Shown here in pieces: positions 16,031 to 24,992 of a stretch of DNA of 63,256 nucleotides. Every line of letters begins with the position of its first letter. Position 1 is the first letter of the stretch. A model generated the notes under the pieces. That model worked only from the letters and a program-made list of their open reading frames with translations, did not search any database and was not told the origin of the DNA. The translations under genes were made by a program, and so were the position numbers. This DNA comes from Rhynchopus sp. YZ270_cl-10 (taxonomy: Eukaryota > Euglenozoa > Diplonemea > Diplonemida > Diplonemidae). The stretch lies in assembly GCA_964035575.1 (NCBI GenBank), contig CAXIVB010000003.1, forward strand, positions 1 to 63,256, written 5' to 3'.

Positions 16031-16674
16031 CTTCTCTTTTTTCCCCTCAACTCTAATAACAATTTTCAAGGTGCGCTGTGCTACTACATTGGAAAAGTGC
16101 GCTGTGCTACTACATCCCAATTTTTTGGACGAAAATTTTTTGGTATGTCGGGCGCACAGCTCAGACCCCGATATGGGCGCACAGAACACCCCCCCATTGT
16201 GGGCGCACAGAACAGGCCCTCCGTTGTGGGCGCACAGCTCACTGTGTGCTGTGCAAGTTTCAGCATATGGCTTCTGGCAACAAAAACTTAAAAAAAAATT
16301 TTGGCCGAAAATTATTTTTTGGCCTGCAATCAAGTTGAGCTGAGATGCTATGTAACATGTAAGTCAGTCTGTTTCATGTTTCCGCTGATCAAAGTTCGTT
16401 CGAGATGGAAAGGACTGAAAAGGAAGCACATGTGGAAAAGGAAGCACATGTGGAAATGTTAAGGAATCCCCACCCATTTCCGCATGTGCTTCCGGCAACA
16501 AAAACTGATTGCTCCGGGATTTGATTTTGGTACCATTTTTCACCAAATCCAAAAAAATTGGCAGAGTAGCACAGCCGCAAACGTTAGCATTATGACACGT
16601 GTTTGCGGATGTGCTCTCACCCCCAAAAAAAATGGGCAATACAAGGCCAAAAAACAAACGCACAAAAAGAAGTG
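16031..16674. repeat. Mixed short repeats and hairpins
   Basis: Holds GTGCGCTGTGCTACTACAT twice in tandem, a GGTATGTCGGGCGCACAG end like the transposon terminus (16143), GGGCGCACAG repeats, GGAAGCACATGTGGAAA twice with an inverse copy, and a hairpin AGCACAGCCGCAAACG/CGTGTTTGCGGATGTGCT (16568-16615). These are probably decayed foldback elements; no gene seen. Confidence 0.6.
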
Positions 16675-16748
16675 TACACCTATCCGGGTTTGAACCGGAG
16701 ACCTCCTCGGTGTTAACGAGGCGTCATAACCAACTAGACCATAGGTGC
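16675..16748 (-). tRNA. tRNA-Val-AAC: tRNA-Val(AAC)
   Basis: Acceptor GCACCTA/TAGGTGT; loop TTAACAC; 74 nt. Confidence 0.97.
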
Positions 16749-16869
16749 TGACATTTATATGGTTCGTAGAAACGAGATGGTGTGTGCATTCACCACCCAA
16801 AACCCAAAACTGTGTCAAAATAAAAAAAATTTTGGACAGAAGAAAATGGGAATATGGGTACAAAACGAA

Positions 16870-16941
16870 GGCTTAGTGGTCTAGTGGCATGATTCTCGCT
16901 TTGGGTGCGAGAGGTCCAGGGTTCGATTCCCTGCTGAGCCC
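16870..16941 (+). tRNA. tRNA-Pro-TGG: tRNA-Pro(TGG)
   Basis: Acceptor GGCTTAG/CTGAGCC; loop TTTGGGT. Confidence 0.97.
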
Positions 16942-17048
16942 CTCTTTTTTTCAAGTTTTTGTGTCACAGATTTTTTGTCAGAAAAACAAATTGTGAAAAA
17001 AACTGATCCCTTGAAAAATTGATTCTGGACAATAGAAGGAAAAAAGTG

Positions 17049-17130
17049 TGACAGGAGTGGGGTTTGAACCCACGCCTCCGAAGAGAAAGGAACTTGAGTC
17101 CTCCGCCTTAGACCTCTCGGCCATCCTGCC
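17049..17130 (-). tRNA. tRNA-Leu-CAA: tRNA-Leu(CAA)
   Basis: Class II, 82 nt; acceptor GGCAGGA/TCCTGTC; loop CTCAAGT. It must read UUG; no Leu(TAA) partner for UUA was found in the unit. Confidence 0.96.
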
Positions 17131-17232
17131 TTGCCAACAGATTTATATTAGAAATGAAATGAGAATGATGAGAAAGGACAACCAAAACAGAGCAAAAGGA
17201 AAAACAGAAAAAAACACAACACATAAAAAGAA

Positions 17233-17304
17233 TTCCCCGGCCGGGAATTGAACCCGGGTCTTCCGCGTGACAGGCGGAAATACTGACCTCTATACTACCG
17301 AGGA
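17233..17304 (-). tRNA. tRNA-Asp-GTC: tRNA-Asp(GTC) copy 2
   Basis: Inverted copy of the gene at 10867. Confidence 0.97.
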
Positions 17305-17392
17305 TACAATGAAGCCTGTTTTTAAAAAGAATGCGTCCAGAGAAAGTCTTCAATCGCACCGGATCTGAAAAATAAAAAACAAAGAAAAGAAT

Positions 17393-17465
17393 TACCCCAT
17401 GTGGGACTCGAACCCACAACCTTTGGATTAGAAGTCCAACGCGCTATCCATTGCGCCAATGGGGC
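17393..17465 (-). tRNA. tRNA-Arg-TCT: tRNA-Arg(TCT)
   Basis: Acceptor GCCCCAT/ATGGGGT; loop CTTCTAA. Confidence 0.97.
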
Positions 17466-17557
17466 TTGTTTCATATTCTTTTCTCGTTTTAAGGAAGTGT
17501 CCCTTCATGGTCAACAACACCTGTAAAAAATTGTGAAGGAAATTCAAAAATGAAAAG

Positions 17558-17630
17558 TACAACTAGCTGGGATTGAACCAGCGATCTTCCGCGTGTAAGG
17601 CGGACGTCCTAACCACTAGACGATAGCTGC
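17558..17630 (-). tRNA. tRNA-Val-TAC: tRNA-Val(TAC)
   Basis: Acceptor GCAGCTA/TAGTTGT; loop CTTACAC. Confidence 0.97.
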
Positions 17631-17731
17631 CCAAACTTAGTGAGATGTTGGCAAGGGTCTGACCAACTTTTTTTTGGTGTTCAAAAAATTTTTTTCAAGT
17701 CAAAAAAATGGGTTCACTGAAAAAGGTTTTC

Positions 17732-17804
17732 TAGCAGAGATAGGTTTCGATCCTATGACCTGTGGGTTATGAGCCCACCGCGCTGACCACTGCGCCACTC
17801 TGCT
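17732..17804 (-). tRNA. tRNA-iMet-CAT: Initiator tRNA-Met(CAT)
   Basis: Acceptor AGCAGAG/CTCTGCT with terminal A-T pair, GGG/CCC at the anticodon stem base, loop CTCATAA, and T-loop ATCGAAA with A54 and A60: all eukaryotic initiator marks. Confidence 0.96.
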
Positions 17805-17854
17805 TCTAATTACTTCCAACGATGTTTTCTACATGCCCAGCTTAAAAAAGGCTA

Positions 17855-17907
17855 TGCGACCGCCGGGAATCGAACCCGGGTCGAACCCTTGGGAGGGGTC
17901 CATCATG
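17855..17907 (-). pseudogene. tRNA-Gly-CCC: tRNA-Gly(CCC), 3' part, split by transposon
   Basis: Carries the anticodon arm (loop CTCCCAA), T-arm and 3' acceptor CGGTCGC. The 5' part lies about 1.95 kb away at 19852-19877. Removing the element and one copy of the 8-bp duplication restores the spacing of a 71-nt tRNA, so the insertion broke a formerly intact gene. Confidence 0.92.
17900..17907. repeat. Target-site duplication, left (CCATCATG)
   Basis: CCATCATG recurs at 19852-19859 on the other side of the element. Confidence 0.88.
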
Positions 17908-18210
17908 GGCCAGTCGGGCGCACAGGGGGGTCCCCTAATCGGGCGCACAGGGGGGTCCCTAATCGGGCGCACAGGGGGGTTTTACGGCTATTAAGAGCCC
18001 GGCTAAAACCCCCCTGTGCGCCCGATTAGGGACCCCCCTGTGCGCCCGATTAGCCGACCCCCCTGTGCGCCCGATTAGGAGGACCCCCCTGTGCGCCCGA
18101 TTAGGCGACCCCCCTGTGCGCCCGATTAGGGGGACCCCCCTGTGCGCCCGATTAGCCGACCCCCCTGTGCGCCCGATTAGGAAATGACCCCCCTGTGCGC
18201 CCGATTAGGA

Positions 18211-18568
18211 AAAGGTATCCGCTCCGGGTATTGAACCTGCGATGAAAGACTTGTTGACCTGAGTGGTAACCACTTGGCTACTTAGTCTCACATTAGGATT
18301 TCACATACTGGTCACCCACGCCAGTACTATCCAGGCCTGCTGGTGCTTAACTTCTCAAATCAGGTGGGATGAGGCGCATTCACCAGTGTACGGGTGAATA
18401 CACCCTGTCCCTACAGAGTTGAGAAGTTAAGTACCAGTAGGCCTGGATAGTACTGGCGTGGGTGACCAGTATGTGAAATCCTTATGTGAGACTTAGTAGC
18501 CAAGTGGTTACAACTCAGGTCAACAAATCTCGCGGTCTCGGATTCAATCCTCAGAGAGATCCTCCACA
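18211..18568. repeat. 5S/tRNA-derived composite in element copy 2
   Basis: Mirror image of the composite at 9583-9940, including both head-to-head 5S pieces and tRNA-like modules. Confidence 0.7.
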
Positions 18569-18619
18569 TATGTCTTGCAGGTTTGTGTCATTCTCTTACA
18601 TACCTTCGTGTTCGTTTAG

Positions 18620-19470
18620 TCAACGTTATCTCGTTCTAGGTTGCGTTATCTGGCTCGTGGTTGTGCGGGTTTGCGGGTTGACGGGTGCGCGGGTTTGCGG
18701 GTTCGAGGTTACGTTATCTGGCTGGTGTGGTCAATAAGCTGGCTGGTGGGTGCGGGTGCGCGGGACCTAGCTGGTTCTAGGTTACGTTATCTGGCTGGTG
18801 TGGTCAATAAGCTGGCTGGTGGGTGCGGGTGCGCGGGACCTAGCTGGTTCTAGGTTGCGTTATCTGGCTGGTGTGGTCACTAAGCTGGCTGGTGGGTGCG
18901 GGTGCGCGGGACCTAGCTGCTTCTAGGTTGCGTTATCTGGCTGGTGTGGTCACTAAGCCGGCTGGTGGGTGCGGGTGCGCGGGACCTAGCTGGTTCTAGG
19001 TTGCGTTATCTGGCTGGTGGTTGTGCGGGTTTGCGGGTTGACGGGTGCGCGGGTTTGCGGGTTCTAGGTTACGTTATCTGGCTGGTGTGGTCAATAAGCT
19101 GGCTGGTGGGTGCGGGTGCGCGGGACCTAGCTGGTTCTAGGTTGCGTTATCTGGCTGGTGTGGTCACTAAGCCGGCTGGTGGGTGCGGGTGCGCGGGACC
19201 TAGCTGGTTCTAGGTTGCGTTATCTGGCTGGTGTGGTCACTAAGCCGGCTGGTGGGTGCGGGTGCGCGGGACCTAGCTGGTTCTAGGTTGCGTTATCTGG
19301 CTGGTGTGGTCACTAAGCCGGCTGGTGGGTGCGGGTGCGCGGGACCTAGCTGGTTCTAGGTTGCGTTATCTGGCTGGTGTGGTCACTAAGCTGGCTGGTG
19401 GGTGCGGGTGCGCGGGACCTAGCTGGTTCTAGGTTGCGTTATCTGGCTGGTGTGGTCACTAAGCCTGTGT
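18620..19470. repeat. 73-bp minisatellite in element copy 2
   Basis: Same repeat as at 8620-9530, on the opposite strand, with one unit fewer in unit 2. Confidence 0.9.
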
Positions 19471-19851
19471 GATCCCAGTGTACCAAAAAAATTTTCCACC
19501 ACCAAATTTTACCACCAGTAGTCTTCCCCCCTTGGGTTGAGGTCTCAAAAAAATTTTTGCACGATAAGTCATGTTGAACAAAATATTTCAAAAAAACCAC
19601 CCCCCTGTGCGCCCGATTAGCCGACCCCCCTGTGCGCCCGATTAGGAGTACCCCCCTGTGCGCCCGATTAGGCGACCCCCCTGTGCGCCCGATTAGGGGG
19701 ACCCCCCTGTGCGCCCGATTAGCCGACCCCCCTGTGCGCCCGATTAGGAAATGACCCCCCTGTGCGCCCGATTAGGGACCCCCCTGTGCGCCCGATTAGG
19801 GTACCCCCCTGTGCGCCCGATTAGGGTACCCCCCTGTGCGCCCGACATACC

Positions 19852-19877
19852 CCATCATGCCACTAGACCACGGTCGC
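19852..19877 (-). pseudogene. tRNA-Gly-CCC: tRNA-Gly(CCC), 5' part
   Basis: 5' acceptor GCGACCG and D-arm TGGTCTAGTGGCATGATGG, ending in the duplicated target site. Complementary to the 3' acceptor at 17856-17862. Confidence 0.92.
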
Positions 19878-19903
19878 CTTATCAAGGGATAAAAGGGCTC
19901 GAC

Positions 19904-19976
19904 GCTCTCGTGGCCTAGTGGTTAAGGCACAGGTCTTATGAGCCTGGGATCGCGGGTTCAAACCCCGCCGGGAGCA
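19904..19976 (+). tRNA. tRNA-Ile-TAT: tRNA-Ile(TAT)
   Basis: Acceptor GCTCTCG/CGGGAGC; loop CTTATGA in stem CAGGT/GCCTG. Confidence 0.96.
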
Positions 19977-20056
19977 AAGCCTTTTTTTGTTCAGTGAATC
20001 ATGTTCATTCCTCCTGCTCGTTTCATGACTCCTCCAGAAGTTGCAAAGGAACAGTA

Positions 20057-20138
20057 GCGGACGTATCCAAGTGGTTACGGAGGTGCACTCGAAATGCATT
20101 GGGCTCTGCCCGCGCAGGTTCAAATCCTGCCGTCCGCG
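20057..20138 (+). tRNA. tRNA-Ser-CGA: tRNA-Ser(CGA)
   Basis: Class II, 82 nt; acceptor GCGGACG/CGTCCGC; loop CTCGAAA in stem TGCA/TGCA. Confidence 0.97.
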
Positions 20139-20224
20139 TTATTGTCTTTTTGCTGTGTAGGGGGAACCCTGTACATTCCATACATCTCAAATAGCCCAAA
20201 TAAATTTTCACTGGGAGTAAGTGA

Positions 20225-20820
20225 TTAGGGCTGATTAGGGATGTGTGATGCTCCAATTTGCGGTTACGACTTCATAATGGATTCAGGAGCATCCAAACAT
20301 CCCATTTTCCCGTTAGTTTCCCATTTTTGACGATCTGGCTATTGCAGAATAGAGGTGAAAATGACATTTTGCTGGGTCATTTTCGCGAACTCGATTAGGG
20401 CACTTCTGATGCTCTAATTTGCGGTTACAACCTCATAATGAATTCAGGAGCATCCGAATGACCCATTATCCCAACGTTTTCACATTTTGGACGATCTTGC
20501 TATTGCGGAGTATCCGGTGGAAAATCGGAAAATTCCATGTGTACCGTGTTTCACTGGGAGTAAGTGATTAGGACATGTGTGATGCTCCAATTTGCGGTTC
20601 CGACCTCATGATGGCTTCAGGAGCATCCAAATAACCCGTTTTCCCAACGTTTTCGCATTTTTGACCAGTTGGGCTGTTGCGGAATAGCAGGTAAAAACGG
20701 TCATTTTGGCCACCTCAATTAGGGCACTTCTGATGCTCCAATCAAATCGTCCGACCTCATAATGGGTTCGGGAGCACCCAAATAACACATATTCCCAACG
20801 TTTTCGCGTTTTTGATCCTG
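20225..20820. repeat. About 165-bp satellite, family A
   Basis: Degenerate tandem copies with TGATGCTCCAATTTGCGG, CTCATAATGG and CCCAACGTTTTC, related to 15110-15715. Confidence 0.8.
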
Positions 20821-20868
20821 TGTGAGCAATCCAGAACAACTTTCTGCTTCAGTAAAAAAAAGTAAAAA

Positions 20869-20987
20869 GGATTCAAGCACCCGGACTTCCCAGCTGGTCA
20901 CCCACGCCAGTACTATCCAGGCCTGCTGGTGCTTAACTTCTCAAATCAGGCGGGATGAGGTGTATTCACCAGAGTATGGCCGAATCC
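20869..20987 (-). rRNA. 5S rRNA: 5S rRNA (minus-strand copy 1)
   Basis: 119 nt, same as the plus-strand 5S genes and reversed. A T-run follows on the minus strand (CTTTTTAC). Confidence 0.97.
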
Positions 20988-21071
20988 AATACTGAGTCAT
21001 GATGGACAACATGTGAACAGGTTGTTTGTGACCTAACAACGAACCAGAAATAGGACAGTGAACAAAAAACA

Positions 21072-21144
21072 AGGCACTAGAGGGGATCGAACCCTCGACC
21101 TCTCGCTTACTGGGCGAGCGCTCTAACCACTGAGCTATAGCGCC
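21072..21144 (-). tRNA. tRNA-Thr-AGT: tRNA-Thr(AGT), C33
   Basis: Acceptor GGCGCTA/TAGTGCC; stem CTCGC/GCGAG; loop CCAGTAA with C at position 33. In T. brucei the same isoacceptor undergoes C-to-U editing, but at position 32. Confidence 0.96.
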
Positions 21145-21265
21145 ATGCTTTCTCTCCATCTTCTTTTCTTTGAAGGGGGTCTTTTGAAATGTACAGAGCA
21201 CGCATCAAAAATTTCCTTCATACCTCCGCGATGGTGAAAAAATTTTTAACGAAGGAGCCTAGTAA

Positions 21266-21347
21266 GGCGAGGTGGCCGAGTGGTCTAAGGCGCTACGTTC
21301 AGGTCGTAGTCTCTTCGGGGGCGTGAGTTCAAACCTCACCCTCGTCA
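21266..21347 (+). tRNA. tRNA-Leu-CAG: tRNA-Leu(CAG)
   Basis: Class II, 82 nt; loop TTCAGGT; T5 terminator immediately after, unlike the copy at 189. Confidence 0.97.
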
Positions 21348-21425
21348 CTTTTTCTTCGTTGTGTGATCACTTAAAAGCCTATTTCGGCCCAAAGCTTGTT
21401 GTTTTAAAGAAGCATCATAATTGTG

Positions 21426-21497
21426 GGGCTCTTAGCTCAGTGGAAGAGCGCCCGTTCCGCATACGGGAGGCCGAGAGTTCGAACCTCTCAGGGTCCA
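21426..21497 (+). tRNA. tRNA-Ala-CGC: tRNA-Ala(CGC), C33
   Basis: Acceptor GGGCTCT/AGGGTCC; loop TCCGCAT with C at position 33. All three Ala isoacceptors share this feature. Confidence 0.96.
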
Positions 21498-21574
21498 CAG
21501 TTTTTTTTTCCCCTGTTTTGTTTCTCCTGTGTAAATTGGTTCTCAGAGCTTTCACACCTTGCTCCCTAAAATGT

Positions 21575-21646
21575 GGCTGTTTAGCTCAGTGGTAGAGCAC
21601 ATCATCCGTAATGATGGGGTCGTGGGTTCAATCCCCACAGCGGCCT
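21575..21646 (+). tRNA. tRNA-Thr-CGT: tRNA-Thr(CGT), C33
   Basis: Acceptor GGCTGTT/AGCGGCC; stem CATCA/TGATG; loop TCCGTAA with C at position 33. Confidence 0.96.
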
Positions 21647-21753
21647 AGGTTTTTTTCAGAGCTCCCCAAGAATTTCCAACCTAACTTGGGGTTTGTGGGT
21701 TTGCGGTCACTGGTGCACACATGGCCTGTGGACGGGCAGGGACAAAAAAAATT

Positions 21754-22083
21754 GGGTGCTTGCGTTGTGTGCTGGATCGGGACCACCAGTAAACTGGCAA
21801 TCCCACATCCAGTTCTAATATTTGAAGTGTGAAATAGAACGCAATCGGAAGATTAGTTTACACGAATGTAAGAATAATATCGTCATGGTAATATTCTGTA
21901 CAGATTGTACGGGATTTACTATCATATGAGAGTAGTCCGTCGCAGGCCACATCGGGCCCGCAACATGACCGGTCTTCACACAAAATTGTAAAAGAATTTT
22001 CCTTGGAAAAAATGTCTTTTTCAAGTTTTTGTTGTTGCTGAACGAGTTGTTTGGTTTCGAAGTAGCACACTAACTTAGCACCC
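21754..22083 (-). ncRNA. RNA X copy B, unidentified structured RNA
   Basis: About 330-nt paralogue of RNA X copy A with many substitutions. Both copies keep the GGGTGCT/AGCACCC and GTGTGCT/AGCACAC closing stems. TGGGCC/GGCCCA in A is GCGGGCC/GGCCTGC in B, so a U-A pair became C-G. The small GTAC...GTAC hairpin survives with a changed loop. The CCAGTTTACTGG cap is unchanged. A T8 run follows, and the class III element lies 24 nt upstream. Confidence 0.72.
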
Positions 22084-22106
22084 AAACATGCAGCAAACAT
22101 CGGAAT

Positions 22107-22141
22107 ACAAGACAGGGTCGTCTTGTTGGAGGTGGGTCAGG
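22107..22141 (-). promoter_or_regulatory. Class III upstream element of RNA X copy B
   Basis: The 35-bp element on the minus strand, with one change (GACGACC for GACAACC), ending 24 nt before the RNA X start. Confidence 0.8.
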
Positions 22142-22193
22142 GTCTGGACATCCTCAAATGTGCACACCTAATACAACAGAAGAAAAGGAAAAA

Positions 22194-22312
22194 GGATTCA
22201 AGCACCCGGACTTCCCAGCTGGTCACCCACGCCAGTACTATCCAGGCCTGCTGGTGCTTAACTTCTCAAATCAGGCGGGATGAGGTGTATTCACCAGAGT
22301 ATGGCCGAATCC
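22194..22312 (-). rRNA. 5S rRNA: 5S rRNA (minus-strand copy 2)
   Basis: 119 nt; same body as the other 5S genes. It lies just upstream of RNA X copy B on the same strand. Confidence 0.97.
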
Positions 22313-22365
22313 AATAATAGGTCTGGATAGAAAAGCTGGGAAGACTTATTACCAGTCCGTTTTTA

Positions 22366-22425
22366 CCTGAGAAGTTAGACACCTCCAAGCCTGGATAGTA
22401 CTGGCGCGGGTGACCAACTGGATAA
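22366..22425 (+). pseudogene. 5S rRNA fragment
   Basis: CCTGAGAAGTTAGACACC and CCTGGATAGTACTGGCGCGG match the 5S middle region with several substitutions; both ends are missing. Confidence 0.8.
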
Positions 22426-22514
22426 ATACACCGAAAAATAGATCTAAATTGTCAGACCGGTTCTTAGCTGTGCGCATCCATAAAAAACTAAAAAAATACT
22501 TGCGTCAGAAAATC

Positions 22515-22585
22515 CTAGTGTGTTGTACCGTGGTCCGATATTCTTTCGGTCCCGGGTTCAACACCTGAGACAGATAATATATTTT
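22515..22585 (+). pseudogene. tRNA-like remnant
   Basis: A B-box-like CCCGGGTTCAACACCTGAGA follows GTGGTCCGATATTC. No complete cloverleaf can be drawn. Confidence 0.35.
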
Positions 22586-22659
22586 GACTTTTTCAGATTT
22601 TTCTCATTTTTTTGTCTCCTCACTCTTTCTGAGAATCTTCAAAATTGTCAAAAGTGAGA

Positions 22660-23790
22660 AATTTTTGGGAAAATGGCATATTTAGGGGCTCCTGAATCCA
22701 TTATGAGGTCAGATGAATCAATCTGAGCATCACACATATCCTAATAGACAAAATGTCCGTTTATCAAAATACCTGAAAATGCCTCTTTATCCTATCTAAG
22801 GATGTCAGAAACCCTTAAAAGTGCAAAAATCTTGGGAATATAGGGTTTTTGGGCCATTCTGAATCCATTGCGGGGTCGGACGATTTGATTGGAGCATCAG
22901 AAGTATCCTAATCGGTAAAATGTCGCAAAAATATGGGCAAAATGCCTTTATACCCTATCTAAGCAATTAGAATGTGCTCTAAAACGCAAAAATCTTGGGA
23001 ATATGGGGTTTTTGGGCACATCTGAGTTCATTGCGGGGTCGTACGATCAGATCTGAGCATCACATAATGTCTAGAATTTTACAGGTGCAACAAACACCTG
23101 TATTTTGGTGTAACATGCATATAACCATATCTGAATACCTTAAATTTGCACGAAAATGCAAAAATCTTGGGAATATGGGTTTTTTGGGCACATCTGAGTC
23201 AATTGCGGGGTCGTACGGTCAGATCCGAGCATCAGACAATGTCTAGAATTTTAGCTATGCAACAAACACCTGTATATTGGGTAAAATGGCTAATAATCAT
23301 ATCTAAATGGCTCATATATGCTCGAAAATGCAAAAATCTTGGGAATATGGGGTTTTTGGGCATTTTTGAGTCAATTGCGGGGTCGTACGATCAGATTAGA
23401 GCATCACACAATGTCTCAAATTTTACAGGTGCAACAAACACCTGTATTTTGGTGTAACATGCAAACAACCATATCTAAATACCTCAAATTTGCACGAAAA
23501 TGAAGAAATCTTGGGTATATAGGGTTTTTGGGCCAATCTGAGTCAATTGCGGGGTCGCACGGTCAATTCCGAGTATCAGGCCCTCTCTACAACTTAGCCG
23601 GTGCTCAAACATAGGGGTTACAGGCAAATATACCTGTACACAGGCATATGACCTCTGTACGAACCTTCTTTTCACTCGAAAATGCAATTTTCTTGGGTAT
23701 ATGGGGTATTTGAGCACATCTGAGTCAATTGCGGGGTCGTACGCTCAGATCCGAGCATCACACACTGTCTAACTGAGAAATATTTTGAAA
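22660..23790. repeat. About 165-175-bp satellite, family B
   Basis: Six to seven tandem units with AAATCTTGGGAATATGGGGT, CTGAGTCAATTGCGGGGTCG and GAGCATCACACAATGTCT at 163-175-bp spacing. The complement of a unit resembles family A. Confidence 0.85.
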
Positions 23791-23791
23791 A

Positions 23792-24992
23792 AAGTCGATT
23801 TTTTGGTGAAAATATTGTTCACAGAAAATCGAATTTTACTATTAAGATTGGCTTTGGGCATGACCCAGTAAGGTTACTATGGGCCCCATGGGACATATAC
23901 ACCCGAATACCAGGCCGTATTTTCAAAAAGTTGATAATCCCAGTATATGGTATGGCCCTGTGGTACGAAATTTTTGGCCGAAAAAATCGACCAAAAAATC
24001 GTCATTTTTCGGGGTCACGGTGACAAAAAGTTGCATTTTTTCACGAAAAATGGTCGGAATGTGACTTGAATGGGCTCTAATGGGTATATTATGCACATAA
24101 CATACCTAAATTATGTCGATATTTCACCGGCGGAGCCGAAAAAATCGATTTTCAGGGTGTGCAAAACTGTAAAAATGACGAAAATCGGAAAAATGACGAT
24201 TTTTTGGTCAAAATATTTTTCACAGAAAATCGAATTTTACTATTAAGATTGGCTTTGGGCATGACCCAGTAAGGTTACTATGGGCCCCATGGGACATATA
24301 CACCCGAATACCAGGCCGTATTTTCAAAAAGTTGATAATCCCAGTATATGGTATGGCCCTGTGGTACGAAATTTTTGGCCGAAAAAATCGACCAAAAAAT
24401 CGTCATTTTTCGGGGTCACGGTGACAAAAAGTTGCATTTTTTCACGAAAAATGGTCGGAATGTGACTTGAATGGGCTCTAATGGGTATATTATGCACATA
24501 ACATACCTAAATTATGTCGATATTTCACCGGCGGAGCCGAAAAAATCGATTTTCAGGGTGTGCAAAACTGTAAAAATGACGAAAATCGGAAAAATGACGA
24601 TTTTTTGGTCAAAATATTTTTCACAGAAAATCGAATTTTACTATTAAGATTGGCTTTGGGCATGACCCAGTAAGGTTACTATGGGCCCCATGGGACATAT
24701 ACACCCGAATACCAGGCCGTATTTTCAAAAAGTTGATAATCCCAGTATATGGTATGGCCCTGTGGTACGAAATTTTTGGCCGAAAAAATCGACCAAAAAA
24801 TCGTCATTTTTCGGGGTCACGGTGACAAAAAGTTGCATTTTTTCACGAAAAATGGTCGGAATGTGACTTGAATGGGCTCTAATGGGTATATTATGCACAT
24901 AACATACCTAAATTATGTCGATATTTCACCGGCGGAGCCGAAAAAATCGATTTTCAGGGTGTGCAAAACTGTAAAAATCACCAAAATCCCAA
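23792..24992. repeat. 401-bp satellite, three near-identical copies
   Basis: Tandem copies at 401-bp spacing, each with TATGGGCCCCATGGGACATA and TTTCACCGGCGGAGCCG. They appear identical apart from the edges, which points to recent amplification. Confidence 0.9.

Larger units (their letters stand above)
17908..19851 (-). mobile_element. Non-autonomous TIR element, copy 2 (inverted)
   Basis: 1,944 bp; same internal order as copy 1 but reversed. Starts GGCCAGTCGGGCGCACAGGG and ends with the complement of GGTATGTCGGG. It is inserted in the D-arm of tRNA-Gly(CCC). Together with copy 1 it flanks a 7.66-kb tRNA block as long inverted repeats. Confidence 0.88.

Noticed and set aside
22515-22585. Missing tRNA-Leu(TAA)
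   Set aside because: Only a B-box-like piece can be seen; no acceptor or anticodon stem forms.
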